Shown piece by piece: positions 43,290 to 53,091 of a stretch of DNA of 64,000 bases. The notes beneath the pieces are model-generated. The model made no database searches, was not told the DNA's origin, and worked only from the letters and a program-made list of their open reading frames with translations. The position numbers and the translations under genes are program-made. This DNA is from Verrucomicrobiota bacterium (GTDB taxonomy: Bacteria > Verrucomicrobiota > Verrucomicrobiia > Opitutales > UBA953), in contig SUVQ01000001.1 in NCBI GenBank assembly GCA_015061905.1, positions 294,877-358,876 on the forward strand, written 5' to 3'. How positions within the stretch are numbered: the first letter of the stretch is position 1; the number at the start of each line of letters is the position of its first letter.

Positions 43290-44189
43290 ATGGCTAAAGG
43301 CTTACGAGAAATTCGAAATCGTATTCGTTCGGTGACAAACACCGGGCAAATCACGCGCGCGATGCAACTGGTCGCATCGTCGAAAATGCGCCGCGCGCAG
43401 GACGCCGCAACTTCCGGGCGACCTTACGCGGTTCTGCTTTCGCGGATTCTCGCGACGGCGTTGCGCGGGCTCGATTTGTCGGGCGATTTTTCGCATCCGC
43501 TCATGCAGGAACGCCCCGTGAAAACGCGCGGGATCGTCGTTATCGCGACGGACAAAGGGCTGTGCGGCGGGCTCAATTCCAACCTGTTTCGCTTTTTGAA
43601 CAAAAACGTTCCCGCGGGAACGCCGGCAAAGTTTTTCACCGTCGGAAAAAAAGCGACGCAGTTCGTGGCGCGGTCGAAACGCGACCTCGTGGCGGATTTT
43701 TCCGTGAGCGATCGCGTGAACTTTTCCGAAGTGCGTCCGATCGGGGAATTTTTGATTAAGGAATACCTCGCGGGAACGATCGACACGATCGAAATTGTGC
43801 TTTCGCAGTTTAAAAACACGATTGTGCAGGTGCCGACGATGGCGACGCTCGTGCCGCTCGGGAACTTGGAAGAACGCATGCAGGCGCAGTTTGCCGCGCA
43901 AGGCAAAAAGGAAGAATTTAAGCTGCTCGAAGACGACCGCGAAATGTCGTTCGCGCCCGACGCGGGAACGATTCTCGAAGGGCTTCCCGCGCTGTTTTTC
44001 AAGCAGAGCTTGTATCAGGCGATTTTGGAGGCGAAAGCGTCCGAACAGTCCGCGCGCATGGTCGCGATGAAAGCCGCGACGGACAACGCGAAAAACCTCG
44101 TTGATTCCCTCTCGCTCGAATACAACAAGGCGCGCCAAGCCGCCATCACCAACGAAATCAACGAACTCGCCGCCTCCAACGCAGGATAG
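43290..44189 (+). CDS. atpG: ATP synthase F1 subunit gamma
   Basis: Central rotor shaft, 299 residues. N-terminal helix GLREIRNRIRSVTNTGQITRAMQLVASSKMR and C-terminal ARMVAMKAATDNAKNLVDSLSLEYNKARQAAITNEINEL match the coiled coil that enters the alpha/beta ring. DKGLCGGLNSNLF is the usual middle motif. The run NKNVPAGTPAKF is created by two face-to-face copies of the genome heptamer. Confidence 0.96.
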   Translation: MAKGLREIRNRIRSVTNTGQITRAMQLVASSKMRRAQDAATSGRPYAVLLSRILATALRGLDLSGDFSHPLMQERPVKTRGIVVIATDKGLCGGLNSNLFRFLNKNVPAGTPAKFFTVGKKATQFVARSKRDLVADFSVSDRVNFSEVRPIGEFLIKEYLAGTIDTIEIVLSQFKNTIVQVPTMATLVPLGNLEERMQAQFAAQGKKEEFKLLEDDREMSFAPDAGTILEGLPALFFKQSLYQAILEAKASEQSARMVAMKAATDNAKNLVDSLSLEYNKARQAAITNEINELAASNAG

Positions 44190-44195
44190 AAAGTT

Positions 44196-44233
44196 GAGAG
44201 CTTAATGCTTAATGCTTAAAGTTTAAAGATTAG
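44196..44233 (+). repeat. GCTTAAT heptamer array between atpG and dinD copy 2
   Basis: GAGAGCTTAATGCTTAATGC and further heptamers to the dinD start. No inverted partner was found after the cargo genes, so this element is one-armed. Confidence 0.8.
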
Positions 44234-45106
44234 ATGGTTTCGATGAGCACCGACGAACAAATCGCACTTTTGCAGAGAAATTTCGATGATGTCGCCCGGC
44301 AGGACGGAATGAGCGGCGTCGAATTTTGGTATGCGCGCGATTTGCAGTCTCTGCTCGGATATGTGCGGTGGGAAAATTTTTCGGTCGCATTAGAACGTGC
44401 GAAAACTGCATGTAAAAATGCGTCAGGTCGAATCGAAGACCATTTTCGTGACGTCACGAAAATGGTCGATCTCGGGAGCGGCGCGAAGCGAGAAATTGCA
44501 GATGTAATGCTCACTCGCTATGCGTGCTACCTGATTGCTCAAAACGGAGACCCGCGCAAGGAGCAGATTGCTTTTGCCCAAAGTTATTTTGCGGTTCAGA
44601 CGCGACGTCAGGAGCTTATTCGCGATCGGATGAATTTGCTCGCACGCCTTGATGCGCGGGAACGATTAAAAGAAGCCGAAAAACGACTCTCTCAGAATAT
44701 TTATGAACGCGGAGTTGATGACGACGGCTTCGCTCGAATTCGCTCTAAGGGCGATGCCGCATTATTTGGCGGGAACACGACCGCAGAAATGAAAAATAAA
44801 TTCGGAATGCCGGAAAATCGTCCGCTCGCGGATTTCTTGCCGACGTTGACCATCGCGGCGAAGAATTTGGCGACCGAAATAACGAATCACAACGTGGAAG
44901 CCAATGATTTGCGGGGAGAATCTCCCATTACGCGGGAGCACGTTCAAAATAATCTCGGTGTTCGTGAAATGCTGAATGCCCGGGGAATTATTCCCGAGAA
45001 TCTTCCTCCCGCAGAAGACATCAAAAAACTCGAACGGCGTGTGAGAACGGAAGAAAAACGTCTCGCGCAAAATTCTAAATTACAAAGAAACGAAGATAAT
45101 TTGTAA
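44234..45106 (+). CDS. dinD: DinD-like protein, copy 2, inside the atp operon
   Basis: A 290-residue DinD homologue, divergent from copy 1 in its ends but with the same core: EFWYARDLQSLLGYVRWENF, DHFRDVTKMVDLGSGAKREIADVMLTRYACYLIAQNGDPRKEQIAFAQSYFAVQTRRQE. ATG 44243 is an alternative start. Its codons 44438-44467 form a perfect 30-bp palindrome. It ends two bases before an exported nuclease-like gene, so the two are almost certainly translated together. Lies between atpG and atpD. Confidence 0.9.
   Translation: MVSMSTDEQIALLQRNFDDVARQDGMSGVEFWYARDLQSLLGYVRWENFSVALERAKTACKNASGRIEDHFRDVTKMVDLGSGAKREIADVMLTRYACYLIAQNGDPRKEQIAFAQSYFAVQTRRQELIRDRMNLLARLDARERLKEAEKRLSQNIYERGVDDDGFARIRSKGDAALFGGNTTAEMKNKFGMPENRPLADFLPTLTIAAKNLATEITNHNVEANDLRGESPITREHVQNNLGVREMLNARGIIPENLPPAEDIKKLERRVRTEEKRLAQNSKLQRNEDNL
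44438..44467. other. Perfect intragenic 30-bp palindrome in dinD copy 2
   Basis: Fifteen-base arms without a loop; outer ten bases GACCATTTTC/GAAAATGGTC as in copy 1, inner GTGAC/GTCAC different from copy 1 but fully paired. Confidence 0.95.
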
Positions 45107-45108
45107 GA

Positions 45109-45903
45109 ATGAACGCGTTCGCACATAGAATTTCTCGCACGGGAGAAGCGATTTTTAATCGCTTCCGCGGGAACGTGTTGTGCGCGCTCGCGTTAGTCGT
45201 TGTGCTGTGCTTCGGCGGGAATACGACGGGTTTTTCGGCTCCTGCGCAAAAAGTGAATCCGACATTTTCCGTCTCCGAATCTGAGACGGAAGCGTGGAAT
45301 ACGACCTTGGAGGATTATGTTGCGGGAACGCTCAATGCGCGTATTCCGCACACGGTTTTGTCCGAGCCGCCGCCCGTGCTGGCTCGTTTGTTGGCGGATG
45401 ACGGATGTGGTTCCGATTTACGCATCATCATCCACAAAAGTATTCTCGACAAAACCTTCGGGAAGACGGCGAGCAAATTTACCGGCGATTTCCACAAAAT
45501 CGCGCTTGCGGATATGCGTAAGTTGCCGGAAGAGCTCGCAGACCCGATTGCGGTTTTTGATTCTGCGCACGGGAACGGCGACAAGGTTGTTCTCACGGCG
45601 TTTAAAGATACCGAAACAGGCGAAAGCGTTATCGTTGCGATTAAAATCAACGTTCCGGGCAACAACGCCGGGCGCGTGAACGCCGTTGCCTCCGTTCACG
45701 GGCGGCAAATCGGTTCATTTCACAAATGGCTCAAAGACGGATTGCTCCGTTATTACCACACAAAAAAGTTTCCGCAATGGCTGGTTTCGGTCGGGGTGCA
45801 AAATCCCCGAGCTCTCATACCACGCGGAAACGAAATTCTCACGGAAAAGGATTTCCGAAAGATGAGCTCTCGACGAAAGAATGCAAAGCAAAAAATGAAA
45901 TAA
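45109..45903 (+). CDS. Exported protein with MuF-C/Barnase-EndoU-ColicinE5-RelE-like nuclease domain
   Basis: A 264-residue protein. Residues 1-45 hold a basic start and a hydrophobic stretch (VLCALALVVVLCFGG), a signal peptide or anchor. Residues about 95-235 resemble the toxin-type domain at the C terminus of phage MuF proteins: IHKSILDKTFGK, ADMRKLPEELADPIAVFDSA, VVLTAFKDTETGESVIVAIKIN, VNAVASVHGR, WLKDGLLRYYHTKKFPQWL. Relatives are thought to be RNases used as toxins. The gene is two bases after dinD copy 2 and before atpD. A toxin or effector with DinD as partner is inference. Confidence 0.75.
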   Translation: MNAFAHRISRTGEAIFNRFRGNVLCALALVVVLCFGGNTTGFSAPAQKVNPTFSVSESETEAWNTTLEDYVAGTLNARIPHTVLSEPPPVLARLLADDGCGSDLRIIIHKSILDKTFGKTASKFTGDFHKIALADMRKLPEELADPIAVFDSAHGNGDKVVLTAFKDTETGESVIVAIKINVPGNNAGRVNAVASVHGRQIGSFHKWLKDGLLRYYHTKKFPQWLVSVGVQNPRALIPRGNEILTEKDFRKMSSRRKNAKQKMK

Positions 45904-45944
45904 AAACACCTTTTTTACAAACGTATCAACCCAACAACCCTTAA

Positions 45945-47366
<1,422 letters not shown>

Positions 47367-47381
47367 CTTCGCCGATAAGGG

Positions 47382-47408
47382 AAAACTGATAACTGATAAC
47401 TGATAGGT
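47382..47408. repeat. Left arm of the four-helix-bundle element 2, AACTGAT type
   Basis: Three AACTGAT heptamers and AGGT. Inverted partner at 47793-47820 with a few mismatches; the outer 17 bases AAAACTGATAACTGATA match perfectly. Confidence 0.88.
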
Positions 47409-47414
47409 TTTGCC

Positions 47415-47768
47415 ATGAGTTTGTTGAGAGAAAAATCTATGGCTTTCGCAATGCGCGCGGTAAAACTCTATCGTTATCTTACTGACGAAAAAAAAGAGTT
47501 TGTTCTGTCCAAGCAGTTTTTGCGTAGCGCAACCAGTATAGGGGCGAATGTTCATGAGGCGTGGAATGCACAAAGTCGCCGGGATTTTGTGCACAAACTC
47601 AATATTGCATTGAAAGAGGCAAACGAAACGCAATATTGGCTGACACTGCTTTTTGCCGGAGAGTATTTGTCTGCACGTGAGCATGATGCGATTTATCCGG
47701 ACGTGGTTGAATTGGCTAAGCTTCTTACTTCCTCCGTAAAAACAACCAAGAAAAAGCTGGAAGAATAA
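47415..47768 (+). CDS. S23/IVP-type four-helix-bundle protein, copy 2
   Basis: A 117-residue helical protein of the same broad family as 42837-43223 but of another subgroup: SMAFAMRAVKLYRYL, EFVLSKQFLRSATSIGANVHEAWNAQSRRDFVHKLNIALKEANETQYWLTLL. It contains no copy of the genome heptamer and is less GC-rich than the atp genes, which suggests later arrival. It lies between atpD and atpC inside AACTGAT-type arms, just six bases after the left arm. Function unknown. Confidence 0.87.
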   Translation: MSLLREKSMAFAMRAVKLYRYLTDEKKEFVLSKQFLRSATSIGANVHEAWNAQSRRDFVHKLNIALKEANETQYWLTLLFAGEYLSAREHDAIYPDVVELAKLLTSSVKTTKKKLEE

Positions 47769-47792
47769 ATTTGTTATCAGTTTTAACATACG

Positions 47793-47820
47793 AAACCTAT
47801 CCACTATCAGTTATCAGTTT
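47793..47820. repeat. Right arm of the four-helix-bundle element 2
   Basis: AACCTATCCACTATCAGTTA and following bases, inverted to 47382-47408; ends 12 bases before atpC. Confidence 0.88.
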
Positions 47821-47832
47821 TACCTTTTTAAA

Positions 47833-48246
47833 ATGCTAAGTTTTGAAATTATCACTCCCACAGGCATTGTTTATCAGGCGGAAAACGTGAGTTCCGTGAC
47901 CTTGCCGACGACGAGCGGCGAGCTTGGGATTCTTCCCGGGCACATTCCGCTGACGGCGGAAATCGAACCCGGCGAAATCGACGTGGAAACAAGCGCGGGA
48001 ACGACCAAGCTCGCCGTCGATAAAGGCTACGCGCGCGTGCTCGCCGACCGCGTGAGCGTGCTCGCCGAAGCCGCAATCGACGTCAAGGCGATCGATCTTT
48101 CCGCCGTGGAAGATGCACAGAAACGCGCCGAAGCCGCGCTCGAAGCGGCGCGCCACCAAAAGGAAATCGATCCTGCCGAGCTCGAACGCCTCGAAGCCGT
48201 CGCCCGCTTCGCCATCGCGCAAAAGCTTGTCAAATCCAAGCACTAA
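47833..48246 (+). CDS. atpC: ATP synthase F1 subunit epsilon
   Basis: Rotor and inhibitory subunit, 137 residues: LSFEIITPTGIVYQAENVSSVTLPTTSGELGILPGHIPL is the beta-sandwich start, followed by a helical C-terminal part (LSAVEDAQKRAEAALEAARHQ). Last gene of the operon, followed by a terminator. Confidence 0.95.
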   Translation: MLSFEIITPTGIVYQAENVSSVTLPTTSGELGILPGHIPLTAEIEPGEIDVETSAGTTKLAVDKGYARVLADRVSVLAEAAIDVKAIDLSAVEDAQKRAEAALEAARHQKEIDPAELERLEAVARFAIAQKLVKSKH

Positions 48247-48265
48247 GCTTGGCGGTTCAATTCCG

Positions 48266-48309
48266 AAAAAAGCGTTCCCGCAATTTGTTTTCGCGGGAAC
48301 GCTTTTTTT
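48266..48309 (+). terminator. Terminator of the atp operon, motif-paired stem
   Basis: AAAAAAGCGTTCCCGC faces GCGGGAACGCTTTTTTT, a long stem with T7. Confidence 0.92.
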
Positions 48310-48349
48310 AATCTTTAAGGGAAGCTCTATAAATAGGGTTTCCCGTAGA

Positions 48350-48447
48350 AAGATGATAGAGATGAGAGGTATTTCCGAAAAAGGATTTCAAAACCTCATT
48401 TTGCCGTAGGCAAAACGCATTTACCTCTAAGCTCTCAGCTCTCATCG
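48350..48447. repeat. Degenerate arm element between atpC and the porin gene
   Basis: GATAGAGATGAGAGGTAT (left) and TTACCTCTAAGCTCTCAGCT (right, from 48421) are imperfect inverted copies; the core has TTTTGCC/GGCAAAA. Together with the terminator it fills most of the 48247-48564 spacer, which has no other gene. Confidence 0.65.
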
Positions 48448-48564
48448 GTTCCTTCAAAAACAATTTTTAGCCTGCTTTTGTGTTTTAACAAATTTCTAAT
48501 TTGAGGCGAATAAGCTCTGAACAAAGCGCGTGTAGATTATCGGGACTTTAATTCATTCAAAAAA

Positions 48565-49752
48565 ATGATGAACCGAAAACTGACACGACAAACACTAACT
48601 GCGGCGGCGATGCTTATTTGCGGATTTGCTGCCGCCGAAGCCCAAGACGTTCCCGCGAAAAACGTTCCCGCCGCCGGCGCGGACGACGAGCTCGTCATCA
48701 AGCTTCCCGATCTCAAGAAAAAACTCGATGCGGCGAAAATAAAAGTCTCCGGCTACGCGCAGGCGCAGTATTTTTACAACGACAGTAAAAACAATTCCGC
48801 CAACGCCAATTCCGGATTCGCGATTCGCCGCGCGGCAATTTCCGTAAAGGGGGAAATTTCTGAAGCGTGGAGCGCTGAAGTCGGTTTTGAAATCGACAGC
48901 GGGAACAAGGGCGGAAAGCTCGGAGCCGACAACAGCACGATCTTTGTCGATAAGGCGATTATCGCTTACAAAAACGCCGCCGGAAAACTCACCGCCGGTT
49001 ACCAAAAACCGAGCTTTGTGATGGAGGAATATTCCTCGTCCAAAACGCAACTTTGCATCGAGCAGTCCGTCGCAACGGTTTATTTTACAAACCTCGCAAA
49101 CGGCTCGCTCGCCGGACGCCACGGCGGCGTGTGGTGGGACGGAAAAGTTTCCGACTTCAAATACGGATTCGCGATCACCAACCAATATAAGGAAGACATT
49201 AACGGCGACCAAAACGACGGCGTCGCATTCTACGGGAACGCCGCTTACGAGTTTAAATTCGGCGACGATAAATTGGAATTCGGCGTCAACGGCGTTTACA
49301 ATCCCGGAAACGACGATGAAACCTGCCGTGCATCAAAACGCGTTCCCGGCGCCGTTTACGGATTGGAACCTTACGTAAAATTTTCCTCCGGCGGTTTTCA
49401 GGCTATTCTCGATGGGCTTTTTGCCGACGGCGATTCCGAAGTGATGTCGGACTCCGCTTGGGGCGTGAACGCGACCTTCGCTTACAGATTCGAAAACAAC
49501 ATCGAACCGGTTGTTCGATTTTCCTGTCTCGACGTCGGCGAGAACCGGAACATTGATCCGTCGAAACTCAAAAACATTCCGACGGACGGCAGCAAAGATT
49601 ACGACTCGGCACGCGGGATTTACCTTGGCGCGAATTTCTACGCGAACAAGCACATCAAAATTTCCGCAGGCTACGAATACACGGACTTCGACGGCGGGCA
49701 ACGCGACGAATACGCGAGCGCGTTTAGGCTCCAACTTCAGGCAACATTCTAA
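48565..49752 (+). CDS. Phosphate-selective porin (OprO/OprP type)
   Basis: Outer-membrane beta-barrel of 395 residues with signal peptide (AAAMLICGFAAAEAQD). The strand pattern begins at KVSGYAQAQYFYND and FAIRRAAISVKGEI..WSAEVGFEID and ends in SAFRLQLQATF with the terminal phenylalanine. Position before pstS supports phosphate as the substrate. No Pho box was recognised with confidence upstream. Confidence 0.85.
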   Translation: MMNRKLTRQTLTAAAMLICGFAAAEAQDVPAKNVPAAGADDELVIKLPDLKKKLDAAKIKVSGYAQAQYFYNDSKNNSANANSGFAIRRAAISVKGEISEAWSAEVGFEIDSGNKGGKLGADNSTIFVDKAIIAYKNAAGKLTAGYQKPSFVMEEYSSSKTQLCIEQSVATVYFTNLANGSLAGRHGGVWWDGKVSDFKYGFAITNQYKEDINGDQNDGVAFYGNAAYEFKFGDDKLEFGVNGVYNPGNDDETCRASKRVPGAVYGLEPYVKFSSGGFQAILDGLFADGDSEVMSDSAWGVNATFAYRFENNIEPVVRFSCLDVGENRNIDPSKLKNIPTDGSKDYDSARGIYLGANFYANKHIKISAGYEYTDFDGGQRDEYASAFRLQLQATF

Positions 49753-49835
49753 CCGAAAACTAATGATTCCCGAATAATCGCTAAACGCGGGAACGCGAAA
49801 ATAAAGAAACAAAATCAAAATTCATCAAAAAAATT

Positions 49836-50888
49836 ATGATTAAAAAAATGCTCATAGGAACGCTCGCCTCGGCTTTGGCGGCATCGGTATTTCTCAGCTC
49901 GGGTTGCGGCGATGCGGAAAACGCGGGAACGCCGAACGCACCTGTAAAAAACGCAATAACTCTCAACGGCGCGGGCGCGTCGTTTCCGGCTCCGGTTTAC
50001 CAGCTGTGGACTTACGCCTATACGCAGTCGGGCAAGGCAACCGTGAACTACCAAAGCCTCGGCTCCGGTGCGGGGCTCAGCCAAATTAAGGCGGGAACGG
50101 TGGATTTCGCGGGAACGGACAGCCCGCTCACCGCGGAGCAACAGGCGGAGACGGGGCTCGTTCAGTTCCCGATGCTTACGGGCGGCGTTGTTGTCATCGT
50201 CAATGTTCCCGGCGTAAAATCCGGCGAACTCAAGCTCAGCCGAGCTGTACTCTCGGATATTTTTCTCGGAAGAATCACGAACTGGAACGATCCCGCGATC
50301 GCGAAAATCAATCCCGGCGTGCGGCTTCCGAAAGATTTGAAAATCACGGTCGTGCGCCGCTCGGATTCCTCGGGAACGACGTTTATTTTCACGGATTACC
50401 TGAGCAAAATTTCCGGCGAGTGGAAAAACGCAATCGGCGCGGGATCGTCCGTCAAATGGCCCGTCGGAATCGGCGGACAGAAAAATCCCGGCGTGTGCAA
50501 CAACGTCGCCAAAATTCGCGGAAGCATCGGCTACACCGAATACACTTACGCCGTGGAAGCGAAATTAAATTGTGTGCAGCTTGAAAACCGCGCGGGAACG
50601 TTCATCGCGCCGACGGCAAAGAGCTTTGCGGCAAGCGCGGCAAACGCCGATTGGAAAAACGCACCCGGATTTCTGATGATGCTCACAGACCAGCCCGGAG
50701 CGGAATCGTGGCCGATCACCGGCGTAACGTATATCCTGATACGAAAAGATGCGGACGCGGGAACGCAGGCGGCATTGAAAGATTATTTCAACTGGTGCTT
50801 CACCGAAGGCGCTTCTTCCGCGGCGCGCCTGAATTACGTCCCGATTCCCGAAAACGTCGTTTCGCTCATCCGCGAAAAACTTCAATAA
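49836..50888 (+). CDS. pstS: Phosphate ABC transporter substrate-binding lipoprotein
   Basis: Captures phosphate outside the inner membrane. Lipobox LSSGC in the first 25 residues, then LNGAGASFPAPVYQLWTYAY and GSGAGLSQIKAGTVDFAGTDSPL, the classic PstS phosphate-binding segments, and RSDSSGTTFIFTDYL. The 350 residues are normal. Confidence 0.95.
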   Translation: MIKKMLIGTLASALAASVFLSSGCGDAENAGTPNAPVKNAITLNGAGASFPAPVYQLWTYAYTQSGKATVNYQSLGSGAGLSQIKAGTVDFAGTDSPLTAEQQAETGLVQFPMLTGGVVVIVNVPGVKSGELKLSRAVLSDIFLGRITNWNDPAIAKINPGVRLPKDLKITVVRRSDSSGTTFIFTDYLSKISGEWKNAIGAGSSVKWPVGIGGQKNPGVCNNVAKIRGSIGYTEYTYAVEAKLNCVQLENRAGTFIAPTAKSFAASAANADWKNAPGFLMMLTDQPGAESWPITGVTYILIRKDADAGTQAALKDYFNWCFTEGASSAARLNYVPIPENVVSLIREKLQ

Positions 50889-50904
50889 ACCGCAGGAAAT
50901 TCTA

Positions 50905-50999
50905 ATTAACCGCGGAACACACCGACCCCACGGAAATGTTTCTTTTCAAAATGAGAAAAAACAAAACTTCCGTGTCGTTCTGTGCGTTCCGCGGTTAAT
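50905..50999. repeat. CGCGGAAC-type palindrome in the pstS-pstC gap
   Basis: Left 50905-50941 starts ATTAACCGCGGAAC and right 50963-50999 ends GTTCCGCGGTTAAT; inner words ACACGGAA partly match. Core about 20 bp. The rest of the gap to 51086 has two TAACGAA words 11 bases apart, of unknown meaning. Confidence 0.8.
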
Positions 51000-51086
51000 G
51001 AAAAAAACGATTTAACGAAAAACTAACGAAGTCCGAATATCGGCTAAATATTCTTCGGCGAAAATGTTTGCAGAAATACACAAGCA

Positions 51087-52028
51087 ATGAATCCGCTAAA
51101 AGCTACAGATTCCTTTTTCAAAACGTTTTGCCTCGCATGCGCTTGCCTGATCGGTTTGCTGATGCTGAGCTTTTTCGTTCAGCTCTTTGTCAATTCGAGC
51201 GAGGCGTGGCGCGAGTTCGGGCTCGGGTTTTTATTTTCCTCGGAATGGGATCCCGTTGCCGGAAAATTCGGCGCGTTCCCGTCGATCGCGGGAACGCTCC
51301 TGACAACGGCGATTGCGCTTGCCGTCGCGCTTCCGCTTGCGTTCGTTTCCGCGCTTTATCTGACGGATGCGCCGCCGGCAATCGGGCGCGTGCTCTCGCA
51401 GGCGATTGATTTGCTCGCGGCGATTCCGAGCGTGATTTACGGCATGTGGGGGCTTTTCGTGCTCGCTCCGCTGATGCAAAATTACGTTCAGCCGTTTCTT
51501 GCGGAAACTTTAAATCTGCAAGCCGTTCCCGTGCTCGGCGGGCTTTTGGTCGGCGAACACGGTTTCAACGGATTCGGGTTTTTTACGGCGGGTTTGATTC
51601 TTGCGCTGATGATTTTGCCGTATGTCTGCGCGATTATGCGCGATGTTTTTAAAATGACGCCCGCCGTTTTGCGCGAATCCGCTTACGGAATCGGTTGCAC
51701 AAAGTGGGAATGCGCGAAAGATGTTGTAATGAAATACGGGATACGCGGCTTGCTCGGCGGCGTGTTTGTCGGGCTCGGTCGCGCACTCGGCGAAACGATG
51801 GCGGTGCTTTTCGTCATCGGAAATATTATGGACGTTCCCGCGGCACTTTTTGACTCGGGAACGACGATTGCCGCGACGCTCGCAAACAACTTTGCGGAAG
51901 CGGACGGGCTTCAGCGCAGCGCACTTTTCGCACTCGGGCTCGTGTTGCTCGTGATGGCGTTCGGCATTCAGGTTTTCGCGCAATATTACTTGCACCTTAC
52001 TTCCTCCAAGCGCGGAGAAAGAAGTTAA
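51087..52028 (+). CDS. pstC: Phosphate ABC transporter permease PstC
   Basis: Inner-membrane permease, 313 residues with six hydrophobic segments. AIPSVIYGMWGLFVLAPLM and the coupling-loop region LRESAYGIGCTKWECAKDVVMKYGIRGLLGGVFVGLGRALGETMAV are the family marks. Confidence 0.94.
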   Translation: MNPLKATDSFFKTFCLACACLIGLLMLSFFVQLFVNSSEAWREFGLGFLFSSEWDPVAGKFGAFPSIAGTLLTTAIALAVALPLAFVSALYLTDAPPAIGRVLSQAIDLLAAIPSVIYGMWGLFVLAPLMQNYVQPFLAETLNLQAVPVLGGLLVGEHGFNGFGFFTAGLILALMILPYVCAIMRDVFKMTPAVLRESAYGIGCTKWECAKDVVMKYGIRGLLGGVFVGLGRALGETMAVLFVIGNIMDVPAALFDSGTTIAATLANNFAEADGLQRSALFALGLVLLVMAFGIQVFAQYYLHLTSSKRGERS

Positions 52029-52030
52029 TC

Positions 52031-52136
52031 CGAATGAATAACGAACAATGAATAATGAATAATTCAGTGCGAAGATTTTTGCGGAGCAAAAATTTTGAAG
52101 AATGCGTTGTTCGTTATTCACTATTCATTATTCACC
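52031..52136. repeat. GAATAAT-type arm element in the pstC-pstA gap
   Basis: Heptamer arrays GAATAAC, GAACAAT, GAATAAT on the left and GTTATTCACTATTCATTATT on the right. Its core 52068-52112 is homologous to that of 39034-39140, in the same orientation. A false long pstA start at 52055 comes from it. Confidence 0.85.
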
Positions 52137-52153
52137 AATCTCCAATTTTCACC

Positions 52154-53053
52154 ATGAGTAATTCTTCCTTCCAAAGTTCCGTTTCCGGCGCGTTTCCCGC
52201 ACGCAGACCTTTGTTTTTCCGCAAAACGGCGGATTTCGGGGTCCGCGTGTTTTCCGTTTTCGCGGTTGCGCTTGCAGTCGCTGCGATGGCGTGGATTCTT
52301 TTCACGGTAGTCTCGCGCGGCGTTCCCGCGATTGACTGGGGTTTTTTGACCAATCCGTCCAAGCCCTACGGCGTTCCCGATTCCGGCATTGCCAACGCTT
52401 TGCTCGGAACGCTTTTTATCACGCTCTGCGCCGCCGCAATCTCCGTTCCGCTCGCCGTTGCCGCCGGAATTTATCTCTCGGAATTCGGGCGCAAGGGGAA
52501 AATCGCCGCTGCGTTGCGCTTTAGCGCAAACGTCATGATGGGCCTGCCGTCGATCATCGTCGGGCTTTTCGTTTACACGATTCTTGTGGTAACGACGGGG
52601 CATTTTTCCGGATTCGCGGGAGCGGTCGCGCTGGCGATTATCATGTTCCCGCTGATTATGCGAACGACGGAAGATATGCTTGCGATGGTGCCGGACGCGT
52701 TGCGCGAAAGCGGGCTCGCGCTCGGCATGTCGCGTGCGCGGACGACGCTTTGCATTGTTTGCCGAGCAGCAAAAAACGGGTTGCTCACGGGAATTTTGCT
52801 TTCGCTCGCGCGCGTTTCCGGCGAAACCGCTCCGCTGCTTTTTACCGCGATGTTTGCCGACGCCTGGCCGGATAGATTCTTCTCCGAGCCGACGGCAAAT
52901 ATGCCGGTTTTGATCACGGAATACGCGACAAATTCACCGTTCGAAGAAATGCACACGGCGGGCTGGGGCGCGGCACTCGTCATTATGCTTGCCGTTCTTG
53001 CCGTGAATATTTTCACGCGCATCGCTTTCCGGGAACGCGCGCGGGAACGCTAA
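52154..53053 (+). CDS. pstA: Phosphate ABC transporter permease PstA
   Basis: Second inner-membrane permease, 299 residues from ATG 52154. MMGLPSIIVGLFVYTILV and the coupling loop LRESGLALGMSRARTTLCIVCRAAKNGLLTGILLSLARVSGETAPLL are present. Confidence 0.94.
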   Translation: MSNSSFQSSVSGAFPARRPLFFRKTADFGVRVFSVFAVALAVAAMAWILFTVVSRGVPAIDWGFLTNPSKPYGVPDSGIANALLGTLFITLCAAAISVPLAVAAGIYLSEFGRKGKIAAALRFSANVMMGLPSIIVGLFVYTILVVTTGHFSGFAGAVALAIIMFPLIMRTTEDMLAMVPDALRESGLALGMSRARTTLCIVCRAAKNGLLTGILLSLARVSGETAPLLFTAMFADAWPDRFFSEPTANMPVLITEYATNSPFEEMHTAGWGAALVIMLAVLAVNIFTRIAFRERARER

Positions 53054-53091
53054 ATTAAAATTCAGAGAACAAAAAATTTTGTAATGATAAA

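Noticed and set aside
48450..48560. Pho box before the phosphate porin
   Set aside because: TTAACAAATTTCTAA and similar words were noticed, but no pair of Pho half-sites with proper spacing could be supported.
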